Part shown: positions 49,798-56,884 of the stretch, piece by piece | How the letters are laid out: every line of letters starts with the position of its first letter | Numbering within the stretch: position 1 is the first letter of the stretch | Assembly (NCBI GenBank): GCA_019056595.1 | Contig: CP036163.1 | Coordinates: 930,001-994,000, forward strand | From: Pectobacterium atrosepticum | GTDB lineage: Bacteria; Pseudomonadota; Gammaproteobacteria; Enterobacterales; Enterobacteriaceae | Reading direction: 5' to 3' | DNA: 64,000 bases | The notes under the pieces: model-generated | What the model was told of the DNA's origin: nothing | What the model saw: the letters and a program-made list of their open reading frames with translations, nothing else | The model's database searches: none | Program-made: the position numbers and the translations under genes

Positions 49798-49887
49798 GGT
49801 GAGGTGTCCGAGAGGCTGAAGGAGCACGCCTGGAAAGTGTGTATACGTGAAAACGTATCAAGGGTTCGAATCCCTTCCTCACCGCCA
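49798..49887 (+). tRNA. tRNA-Ser (anticodon GGA)
   Basis: This 90-nt type II tRNA has acceptor stem GGTGAGG/CCTCACC, G discriminator and encoded CCA. The anticodon loop CTGGAAA carries GGA. A long variable arm (GTATACG-TGAA-CGTAT) and T arm GGTTCGAATCC follow. It reads UCC and UCU and matches the E. coli serW/serX type. Confidence 0.97.
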
Positions 49888-49895
49888 TATAAAAG

Positions 49896-49931
49896 AAAAC
49901 GCCGCTGATGCAAATCAGCGGCGTTTTTTTA
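49896..49931. terminator. Terminator after tRNA-Ser(GGA)
   Basis: The stem AACGCCGCTGAT/ATCAGCGGCGTT has a GCAA loop and is followed by a T run. An A-rich left flank lets it serve phoH from the other side. Confidence 0.9.
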
Positions 49932-49973
49932 TGCTGATGGCACAGAAACGTCCATTCCCATGCCACACAGACA

Positions 49974-50762
49974 TCAGCCATAGGCATGGAGCGTACGCTG
50001 GCACAGCGCCGAACGCACACAGTCCTCTTTACCGAAAGAGACGACGCCAATCATGTCATCCTCAACAAAACGCTCCAGTGCATCGCGCAGGCCGGATTTA
50101 ACTCCAGATGGCAAATCACACTGCGTCACATCACCATTGACGATAACCGTGACATTTTCGCCTAAACGCGTCAGGAACATTTTCATTTGGTTCACTGTTA
50201 CGTTTTGCGCCTCATCCAGAATCACAACCGCATTTTCAAACGTCCGTCCGCGCATATACGCAAAAGGCGCAATTTCGACTTTGGCGATTTCCGGCCGCAA
50301 ACAGTACTGCATGAAAGAGGCTCCCAGTCGACGCAAAAGTATGTCGTAAACCGGGCGGAAATAAGGCGCAAATTTCTCCGCAATATCTCCAGGTAAAAAG
50401 CCAAGATCTTCGTCAGCCTGTAATACTGGCCGCGTAACGATAATACGCTCAACCTCTTTATGGATTAGTGCCTCTGCCGCTTTCGCAGCGCTCAGATACG
50501 TTTTACCGCAGCCAGCTTCACCTGTGGCAAAAATCAACTGTTTATTTTCTATCGCAGACAAGTAATGTTCCTGGGCAGTTGTACGGGCTTGAATAACGGA
50601 ATTATCACGATTCTCACGCGCCATTCCGATTGTTTCAATCCCGCCCATCTGTACCAGAGAAGTGACCGACTCTTCCTCACGCTGACGATGGCTACGCGAA
50701 TCACGACGGATAACGCGTTTTGCTTCACGACGAGCTTTGATCACTGCTTTTTGTCTTCCCAT
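49974..50762 (-). CDS. phoH: PhoH family ATPase
   Basis: This 262-residue cytosolic P-loop ATPase is part of the phosphate-starvation regulon in E. coli and is related to superfamily 1 helicases. Walker A is GEAGCGKTYLSAAKAAE, Walker B is VVILDEAQNV, and sensor/helicase-like motifs are TRPVLQADEDLGFLPG and VIVNGDVTQCD. The N terminus MGRQKAVIKARREAKRVIRR is basic and matches E. coli PhoH. Its cellular task is unresolved. A Pho-box-like sequence lies about 400 bp upstream. Confidence 0.94.
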   Translation of the reverse strand: MGRQKAVIKARREAKRVIRRDSRSHRQREEESVTSLVQMGGIETIGMARENRDNSVIQARTTAQEHYLSAIENKQLIFATGEAGCGKTYLSAAKAAEALIHKEVERIIVTRPVLQADEDLGFLPGDIAEKFAPYFRPVYDILLRRLGASFMQYCLRPEIAKVEIAPFAYMRGRTFENAVVILDEAQNVTVNQMKMFLTRLGENVTVIVNGDVTQCDLPSGVKSGLRDALERFVEDDMIGVVSFGKEDCVRSALCQRTLHAYG

Positions 50763-51292
50763 AGTGGCACCTTACAGTTTGTTTCACTTACCGCACTGCT
50801 TTGCAGCGCGTGACGTTTAACTCACTAACGAGGTCAGGCTTCCTTATTAAGCCAATAGCGGACAGAAAATACATATGAGTCATCCACGAACCGAGTGAAA
50901 AACGGGCCGAGCATTCATGGATAGAAAAATAAAATAAATGGAGTGTTTGGGTAAAAAGAGAATGGCGCAGTGTTGAAAATAAGTGGGAGGAAAATCCCTC
51001 GCATCGGCGAGTCAGCAGCGTAGAATCTTGACATCGACTACAAAGTCCACAAAAGGACATTACCATTCGCGTTCCTCACTGTGACAACGACTATTCCACT
51101 GAATAATGATTGATCGCATCGTAGAACTACCGCTAACCATTGCCTAAAAATTAGTGCCGAATGATTTCAGTAGTATGACAGTGCAATAATTTGCCCCTGC
51201 AATGCAAGCATTTTTTACACTGTCATAACATTTACGTATAGTCAGTATCCCTTGGATTAGCAATGTCGGCCTGAGAACGACGCATATGCGCG
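50763..51292. other. Intergenic region between fliZ and phoH
   Basis: These 530 bp contain no convincing gene; a 92-codon frame at 50788-51066 lacks a ribosome-binding site and family features. The region contains a 10-bp inverted repeat (TATGACAGTG at 51174-51183 and CACTGTCATA at 51218-51227) and a Pho-box-like element. Confidence 0.6.
51164..51181 (-). promoter_or_regulatory. Candidate Pho box upstream of phoH
   Basis: Read leftward: CTGTCATACTACTGAAAT compares with the Pho-box consensus CTGTCATAWAWCTGTCAY, with an intact first heptamer and a partial second. Ten bases later a weak -10 (TAATTT) follows. It points toward phoH but would give a leader of about 370 nt. Confidence 0.3.
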
Positions 51293-51808
51293 TCAGAAAT
51301 GTCGCTGCCAGTCCAAATATTGATCGTATTTTCGTAAGGCGCTGCGGTAGATATTTTGTTCAATGTCAGGAAGGTAATCGCATACCCGCTGCTGTACCCC
51401 ACCACGGTGCCCGGAAAAGGTTTCTGCAGGATAATTATTTGCGACCAGCAGTTCATCCAACCGCCGCAGACGAATGACATACTCGCGCATCGTGCTATGA
51501 CGAACTTCGGTTTGCTCGATCAGATATTGTGTGAAAGCTTTAATATCGAAATAGCTAGCAGTGGTATTGCATAATATTTCGCTACAAAAGCGGCAAAGTG
51601 GGATTAATTCCTTCTGGAGACCAGACCATATTTCGTCATCGATAAGTCTGTCGATGCTGCCAATCGATTTTTTATTTATAAGCTGGTTGCGAAACACCAG
51701 TGAAACGCGGTCGAGCTCTTTATCACACTGGGAACAGTTGGTCTGTCTATGTTTAAAGTCTTTCAGATAACGGCTTAGCAGCTGTTTCTTCCTAATTGAT
51801 GGGTGCAT
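51293..51808 (-). CDS. fliZ: Flagellar regulator FliZ
   Basis: FliZ is a DNA-binding regulator that competes at sigma-S promoters and raises FlhDC activity, tying motility to the post-exponential switch. The 171 residues include LLSRYLKDFKHRQTNCSQCD (compare PLSRYLKDFKHSQTHCAHC of E. coli), the CRFC pair and the integrase-like helix MREYVIRLRRLDELLVANNY that supplies the sigma-like DNA contact. The ATG at 51808 is used; an upstream TTG adds six residues. It lies downstream of fliA in the same transcript. Confidence 0.92.
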   Translation of the reverse strand: MHPSIRKKQLLSRYLKDFKHRQTNCSQCDKELDRVSLVFRNQLINKKSIGSIDRLIDDEIWSGLQKELIPLCRFCSEILCNTTASYFDIKAFTQYLIEQTEVRHSTMREYVIRLRRLDELLVANNYPAETFSGHRGGVQQRVCDYLPDIEQNIYRSALRKYDQYLDWQRHF

Positions 51809-52011
51809 GAATCCATTCCATGACAATATATAACTTCAACGCGAAGCAATAGCACCGCTCATCACGCCAGAGGGTCGGGTGCTAAAAAACAGGCAGCATT
51901 GACTATTTAGGTACTGATACAAAACACTTATCAAGATTCAAAAATTGTCATAACTCTGCAGCTTCAGTGGATGAAGATATATTTTGATAACAGTATTCCT
52001 ACGCAGCGCAA

Positions 52012-52734
52012 TTAAACATCGTTCATTAATTTCACGCGCAGGCGCTTTATCGCCTGGCTATGCAACTGGCTGACTCTCGATTCTCCGACCTCAAGAACAG
52101 CACCGATCTCTTTCAGGTTCAACTCTTCCTGATAGTAGAGCGTCAACACCAACTTCTCACGTTCTGGCAAGTTTTCAATGGCATCCATCACACGATGGCG
52201 CAAGTTGCCTTCCATCAGTTGATGCAATGGGTTGGCATCTTCATTGCCTTCCAGTAACGCCTCGGCGCTATCACCATGTTCTTCACGCCACTCATCGTAA
52301 GAGAAAAGCTGACTATTGTTCGTATCCAGCAATATCTGACGATAATCTTCAAGCGTGATATTCAGGGTCTGCGCAACTTCCTGCTCCGTTGGAGTACGAC
52401 CGAGTTGTTGTTCAGTCTGTTGCATTGCTTGTGCCACTTCCCGCGCATTACGCCGTACACTGCGTGGAGCCCAATCACGACTGCGTAATTCATCCAGCAT
52501 CGAGCCACGAATTCGTTGAACGGCATAAGTGGTAAACGCCGTACCTTGCAACGAATCATAACGTTCAACTGCGCTCAGCAAGCCAATACCGCCAGCTTGT
52601 AGCAGATCGTCAAGTTCAACACTCGCGGGAAGACGAACCTGTAAACGCAAGGCTTCATGGCGCACTAGTGGTACATAGCGCTTCCAAAGGGAATTTTTAT
52701 CCATTGTGCCTTCGGCGGTATACAAATCGCTCAC
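52012..52734 (-). CDS. fliA: Flagellar sigma factor 28 (FliA)
   Basis: FliA directs RNA polymerase to class 3 flagellar and chemotaxis promoters and is held by FlgM until hook completion. The 240 residues show region 2 (YVPLVRHEALRLQVRLPASV, DLLQAGGIGLLSAVERYDSL, FTTYAVQRIRGSMLDELRSR), region 3 and region 4 (LPEREKLVLTLYYQEELNLK followed by EIGAVLEVGESRVSQLHSQA). E. coli has fliC directly upstream; here about 8 kb of inserted DNA separates them. Confidence 0.97.
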   Translation of the reverse strand: MSDLYTAEGTMDKNSLWKRYVPLVRHEALRLQVRLPASVELDDLLQAGGIGLLSAVERYDSLQGTAFTTYAVQRIRGSMLDELRSRDWAPRSVRRNAREVAQAMQQTEQQLGRTPTEQEVAQTLNITLEDYRQILLDTNNSQLFSYDEWREEHGDSAEALLEGNEDANPLHQLMEGNLRHRVMDAIENLPEREKLVLTLYYQEELNLKEIGAVLEVGESRVSQLHSQAIKRLRVKLMNDV

Positions 52735-52760
52735 AGTGACAAATACCTACGATGATAATG

Positions 52761-52783
52761 TTATCGACACTATTATGCTTTTA
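52761..52783 (-). promoter_or_regulatory. Candidate sigma-28 promoter element of fliA
   Basis: Read leftward: a -10-like GTCGATAA (7 of 8) at 52768-52761, with TAAA only 11 nt upstream rather than 15. FliA autoregulation is known in E. coli, but this spacing is poor. Confidence 0.3.
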
Positions 52784-52831
52784 GGTAGGGTAGCCAATCG
52801 TCTGAATAGGGTCAAAAAAGGAGGGTTATTC

Positions 52832-52897
52832 ATGCCATATATGACAGAATTGAGTAAGGAGTCTGCGGAGAGAAACACAAATGGCACGTACAGATGA
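52832..52897 (+). CDS. Mini-ORF of 21 codons with consensus ribosome-binding site
   Basis: AAGGAGGG at 52818-52825 lies 6-7 nt before an ATG that opens MPYMTELSKESAERNTNGTY and one more codon before the stop. It overlaps a second small frame starting at 52881. No relative is recognised. It may be a leader peptide, the start of a truncated gene or chance. It is divergent from fliA and lies outside the IS remnants. Confidence 0.35.
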   Translation: MPYMTELSKESAERNTNGTYR

Positions 52898-52997
52898 TGC
52901 AATGCGACAGAAAATCTGTGATGTATATCTCTTTCGAAGGAAGATGATTCTAGCGCAGATCACAAACAGAGGAAAGAATGACCCTGTAAATAATTGA
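52881..52997 (+). CDS. 38-codon ORF overlapping the preceding mini-ORF
   Basis: The ATG at 52881 lies inside the end of the 21-codon frame (overlap of 17 nt), with GGAG at 52866-52870 rather far upstream. It reads MARTDDAMRQKICDVYLFRR then KMILAQITNRGKNDPVNN before a TGA. It is basic and possibly helical. Its end is near the left edge of recognisable IS3 sequence, so it may be the truncated start of a gene interrupted by insertion. No function is proposed. Confidence 0.35.
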   Translation: MARTDDAMRQKICDVYLFRRKMILAQITNRGKNDPVNN

Positions 52998-53031
52998 CCT
53001 TGTACATGAGCTGGCAATAAGGCCATCTCAC

Positions 53032-53376
53032 AGCCGGCCAAGAGTCAGTAACGACAACGCATATGTGGAGTCGCTGTTCCGGACACTGAAATATATCCCG
53101 CAGTGGCCGTCATCGGGGTTCGATACATTGGATGAGGCGCGTGAATGGGTAGAGGATTTTACGCAGTGGTATAACGAAACGCACAGACATAGCGGCATCA
53201 GGTATGTGACGCCGGGTCAGCGACATCGTGGAGAAGACGGTGTGTTGCTGAAAAATCGGGATGAGGTGTACAAAAAGGCAAAAGCGCAACGGCCTGAACG
53301 CTGGTCTGGCAGAACACGAAACTGGCATCAGGTAGGCAAGGTAATGCTGAATCCAGAACGGGAAAAATAGGCAGCC
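53032..53376 (+). pseudogene. IS3-family transposase, C-terminal remnant
   Basis: The frame from 53032 reads the end of an rve-type integrase domain, RPRVSNDNAYVESLFRTLKY with the catalytic Glu in the AYVESLF motif, then IPQWPSSGF and WYNETHRHSGIRYVTPGQRH. It ends WHQVGKVMLNPEREK with a stop where the second copy at 54509-54552 continues QAA. The first two catalytic Asp and the upstream orfA are absent. It is interrupted right after its coding end by an IS5-family element. Confidence 0.85.
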
Positions 53377-53378
53377 TA

Positions 53379-54300
53379 GGGTGTGTCCCGTAACTATTTT
53401 TTGTACAATCAGGGACATGATTTCACCACAAAAAGTCCTTTAATTTGGCTCGTTACGATTTTCCCGATGACGCCTGGGCGTTGATTTCTCCCATGCTGCC
53501 ACCTGAAAGAGGCTCTTCCCGAGGCGGGCGTCCTTATTTTGCGCACAGACATGTCATGAATGGCATATTTTGGGTGCTTTGCTCTGGCGCACCCTGGCGG
53601 GATTTACCTGAGCGTTATGGTCAATGGAAAACCATTTACAACCGCTTCAATCGGTGGTCTAAAGCCGGAATAATGAACAGCATTTTCAATAAATTACTCC
53701 AGATTCTGGATGAAAAAGCGCTGATTGACTGGGATGTTATCGCGCTGGATGGCAGTAACGTTCGCGCCCTGAAAGCGGCCGCGGGTGCGAAAAAAAACAT
53801 CCCGATGAATGCGAGGACCATGGGCTGGGTCGCTCTCGCGGCGGCTTTGGCACCAAAATCCATCTGGCGACAGATGGCACAGGATTACCACTGAGTTTTT
53901 GCCTGAGCGGTGGACAGGCCCACGAAAGCCGATACGCGGAAAGGTTGCTCAACCGGGTCGGGATTATCCGAAAAAGCGGGCACCTGAAATCACGTCCGAA
54001 AGCGGTGCTGGCGGATAAGGGTTATTCAGGTAAAAACCTTCGCATTCATTTGAAAATGAAAGGAATAAAAGCGGTTATTCCGTTTAAATCGAATGAGAAG
54101 GCCAGTCAGGACGGACGTCGCCCCCTCGACACGCGCCTGTACAAAAAACGCAATGTCGTGGAGCGCTGCTTTGCGATACTTAAAGAAAATCGCCGTATTG
54201 CCACCCGCTCGGAGAAAACAGCCAGAAACTACCTGAGTATGCTAAAACTGGGAGCGATCAGGTTATTTTTAAAACGGTTGTTAAGTTAAGGGACACGGCC
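53379..54300 (+). mobile_element. IS5-family insertion sequence (IS427-like), complete
   Basis: This 922-bp element has imperfect terminal inverted repeats: GGGTGTGTCCCGTAAC on the left and GGCCGTGTCCCTTAAC when the right end is read inward. TA is duplicated at both sides (53377-53378 and 54301-54302). Removing the element restores GGCAGCC-TA-AATCAAC, the same sequence that is found uninterrupted at 54546-54561, which proves the target site. It carries a two-frame transposase. Confidence 0.9.
53445..54289 (+). CDS. IS5-family transposase made by -1 frameshift
   Basis: The DDE transposase is encoded in two frames. The first (53445-53894, TTG start) has the DUF4096-like N terminus (YDFPDDAWALISPMLPPE) and the first catalytic Asp in VIALDGSNVRALK. 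The second frame resumes as LGRSRGGFGTKIHLATDGTG, holds the second Asp in ADKGYSGKNLR and the final Glu in RNVVERCFAILKENRRI. Eight A at 53790-53797 followed by C give the slippery heptamer A-AAA-AAC; shifting back one base joins the frames. Such programmed shifts are usual for the IS427 group. Both halves look intact. Confidence 0.85.
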
Positions 54301-54302
54301 TA

Positions 54303-54334
54303 AATCAACCGGGGGTGCCAACTACCTTGACACT
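54303..54334 (+). mobile_element. Right end of the first IS3-family remnant
   Basis: AATCAACCGGGGGTGCCAAC continues the IS3 end displaced by the IS5 insertion. It aligns with AATCAACTGGGAGTGCTAC at 54553-54571, the end of the second copy, then runs to a TTGACA that may be the terminal repeat. Confidence 0.65.
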
Positions 54335-54508
54335 TACCGAATCTTTACGCAGCGCATTGAGCGTAACAACCTGACTCTCCGTACCCGAATCAAGAGGCTG
54401 GCTCGCAAAACGATTTGCTTCTCGCGCTTAATAGCGCTCCACGAAAACGTCATTGGAGCCTTCATCGAAAAATATATGTTCTACTCATTGGAGGCATTAC
54501 CCCAGTAG
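54335..54508 (+). pseudogene. IS1 transposase InsB, C-terminal remnant
   Basis: The frame reads YRIFTQRIERNNLTLRTRIK followed by RLARKTICFSRLIALHENVI and GAFIEKYMFY, the classic C-terminal end of IS1 InsB, with an extra SLEALPQ before TAG. The catalytic part is missing on the left, so it cannot be active. It is sandwiched between two IS3-family tails. Confidence 0.85.
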
Positions 54509-54571
54509 GCGAGGTGATGCTGAATCCGGAGCGAGAAAAACAGGCAGCCTAAATCAACTGGGAGTGCTACT
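54509..54571 (+). mobile_element. Second IS3-family 3' end fragment
   Basis: The frame encodes EVMLNPEREKQAA and a stop, nearly identical to the end of the first IS3 remnant (VMLNPEREK), and continues with the same downstream bases AATCAACTGGGAGTGC. After about 54571 the similarity to the first copy stops. Confidence 0.75.
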
Positions 54572-54744
54572 TTATTAACGTCCAGTGCGTGGAACTAAAA
54601 AGGGGGCGTTTACACCATCACCCTTGGGTAATATAATATACTATTTTGTAAAAAATTTAGTTTCCAGCGAACCACACATCACCAAAAAATCAACATCGAT
54701 TATAAATGGCATGGCCGCTCTACAATCGATGCTAAATATATTCA

Positions 54745-55698
54745 TCACTCGACGATCATAACGCGAAACTGGATATCATCAGTATGTGAGCAAAGCACCA
54801 TATCTTTTTCTTGTAATAACCCAATAATTTTATTACCTTCCAGTCTGTATACATTCTGCCCTCGCTCAGCAACGATATTATTCCTTCCTACTGAAGAAAG
54901 TAATGAAATAATATCCTCTCGCCTAAAATGTCTAACATGGTGTTTAAAAAAAGGACCAAATTTATCAAATGGCAGCCCTGACTCATCCGGAAATGAAATA
55001 GCAAGAGGACCTTTGGATGCCACTGCTATTTGCTCTAATAATCCCTTAGGGTCATCAACATGTTCAATCGACTCAAAACTTATAGCAAAATCAAAAAAAT
55101 CAGTATTAACTTCAAAAGGATATAGTGCTTGACCAAATACAACACGATGTGAGCCATATATATTTTCGGCTAAATCAATCGCTTCAGCCGAACCATCAAG
55201 CCCAACCATGCGAGTACCAGTCATATCAGCAATCATTCGGCTCCCATATCCATTACCACAAAAAACATCTAATCCTACCTTATTACGAGTTTCCATACCA
55301 AATCTACGCCGAATCCAGTGTGAAGCAAATATATAACGCACTCTATGATCAAATCGAATTTGCTGTAGATTTATACCTGTTTGACGTTCGCCACTATCGA
55401 GTGAAAAATCTTTATCTTTTCCTAGCTCTTCTGAATAGCTTGAGACTAGTAAATGTAACAATTCATTTCTAGCAAGTTGGCTACGGGGCTCAGTAATCAG
55501 TGCCAACCAAAGACACTTGAAAGCTTCCATAGGATAATTATTGGCTTGCGCGATTGTTGCCGAAAGAATATAGAATCGATTATCCATAGGGAAATAAAAA
55601 AGCCCTTTTTTAACCATGCTACTTGCTGCTTCTATATCATTCTTCTTTAAAAAATCTAATACATTAACAACTATAGAGTCCGAATTATGTAATGGCAT
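54745..55698 (-). CDS. Class I SAM-dependent methyltransferase with helical N-terminal domain
   Basis: This 317-residue protein has an N-terminal part of about 95 residues that looks like TPR-type helical hairpins (KNDIEAASSMVKKGLFYFPM, NNYPMEAFKCLWLALITEP). The methyltransferase domain follows with motif I VGLDVFCGNGYGSRMIADMT, an acidic loop MVGLDGSAEAIDLAENI and motif IV-like FDFAISFESIEHVDDP. The acceptor is unknown; a sugar or flagellin methylation is a reasonable guess because of location between fliA and fliC, where Salmonella has the flagellin methylase fliB, a different protein. It is AT-rich relative to the core genome, and last of three genes read leftward. Confidence 0.8.
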   Translation of the reverse strand: MPLHNSDSIVVNVLDFLKKNDIEAASSMVKKGLFYFPMDNRFYILSATIAQANNYPMEAFKCLWLALITEPRSQLARNELLHLLVSSYSEELGKDKDFSLDSGERQTGINLQQIRFDHRVRYIFASHWIRRRFGMETRNKVGLDVFCGNGYGSRMIADMTGTRMVGLDGSAEAIDLAENIYGSHRVVFGQALYPFEVNTDFFDFAISFESIEHVDDPKGLLEQIAVASKGPLAISFPDESGLPFDKFGPFFKHHVRHFRREDIISLLSSVGRNNIVAERGQNVYRLEGNKIIGLLQEKDMVLCSHTDDIQFRVMIVE

Positions 55699-55739
55699 TA
55701 TACACTACCTTTCCAAAGTGAAAATAGCTATACTTAAAC

Positions 55740-56858
55740 TCAAGCAATAACCTTCTCTATAAATCCGTAGCCCCAGTCTGCATTCATTGTTCTACGCAAT
55801 TGATTTGGAAACCAAAGATTAGATGCTTCATTATTATTAAATACACTGTTATTTCCATTTATTAACTGGAGCCAAAAATCGCTAGTTACCCACAGACCAT
55901 TGAGTGGTATCGAATACCCAACCTTATAATCCATTGGTAACTCGACACTATTATAATCATAGAGATAAGGAACTAAGTTATCACCACGTTTTCCAAAAGC
56001 TTTACTTTCGCACAAACCACTAGAGTTTAATGCAACTGCACCTTCTATTTCTGGCTGAGTGAGTAAATAATAAAAATTCACATTTGTTTCAACAATTACA
56101 GGTAATGTCTTTATAATATCAGATGTCGACTCAGCATCTAGATTATAAGGATGAGGTTTAAAAAACACTTGTGGATGTTCAAAGCATAATTCATGCAAAC
56201 GTTCTAAGTGATCATCAAAGGATGCAAAAGATCCATTTTCTTGAATAAGAGCACGATCAACTTTAACCTGATCTAACAAGATAATTGAACCTGGAGGAAT
56301 ATCAAAAGGTTTTTGCATCCACACTGATTTGGCCAAAATTGCACTAGCCTGATATTCCACCTCATCTTTGGATAAGCGATACCGTTCGAATACTTTATAA
56401 AAATAAGAAACATTAGTACGGAAAGAAAACACAAGATCTGGTAAAAAACGATATGGGTGTAATGCTATGTCAATAAATGGCCTTTTTAGTTGACATAATG
56501 CATCAAGTAAGACATCAGGCATTTCATATCCCACAATAAGTGCATCATGTAAAGAAGCACGTAACATTTCAACAAAAGCTTCGGGTGCATGTTTTTGAAC
56601 AGAAAGTTTAGCCCAAGAGTTAAGATTAAGAGGTAATGATAAGTCCTCATATAACGCAGGGGTATCAAAATAAATATCTCCGGGAAGATACTGGATTTCA
56701 TTCCACGATAATGTTGAAACCTGAAAATTTTGCCGACGTAAAGCAGGAGCAAGAATTTCTCGTAGCCAACGTATATTCTTCCAAGTAGCACTTTCCACCC
56801 TATCCCCTATATAGAAAGGGCGTAAGATATCACCACTGAACACAACTTTAGAAAACAT
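55740..56858 (-). CDS. Capsular-polysaccharide-synthesis-like protein (KpsC/KpsS type)
   Basis: This 372-residue cytosolic protein carries the pattern of capsule polysaccharide biosynthesis (Kdo-transferase-like) proteins: the strand FFKPHPYNLDAES and, further on, EIEGAVALNSSGLCESKAFG with the Ser-rich nucleotide contact, then GKRGDNLVPYLYD. In the family such HP and SSxxxE motifs mark GT-B nucleotide-sugar transferases. The donor and acceptor are not known. It lies 41 bp from the next gene and 26 bp from the previous, so the three form one transcript. The Shine-Dalgarno is weak. Confidence 0.65.
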   Translation of the reverse strand: MFSKVVFSGDILRPFYIGDRVESATWKNIRWLREILAPALRRQNFQVSTLSWNEIQYLPGDIYFDTPALYEDLSLPLNLNSWAKLSVQKHAPEAFVEMLRASLHDALIVGYEMPDVLLDALCQLKRPFIDIALHPYRFLPDLVFSFRTNVSYFYKVFERYRLSKDEVEYQASAILAKSVWMQKPFDIPPGSIILLDQVKVDRALIQENGSFASFDDHLERLHELCFEHPQVFFKPHPYNLDAESTSDIIKTLPVIVETNVNFYYLLTQPEIEGAVALNSSGLCESKAFGKRGDNLVPYLYDYNSVELPMDYKVGYSIPLNGLWVTSDFWLQLINGNNSVFNNNEASNLWFPNQLRRTMNADWGYGFIEKVIA

Positions 56859-56884
56859 AAAAACACCATTAATTGTTAAATATC

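Noticed and set aside
50788-51066. 92-codon leftward frame upstream of phoH
   Set aside because: Overlaps the phoH leader, lacks a ribosome-binding site and has a composition unlike neighbouring proteins.
52761-52783. Strong sigma-28 promoter for fliA
   Set aside because: The -10 box is good but TAAA is at 11 instead of 15 nt, so it is listed only as a weak candidate.
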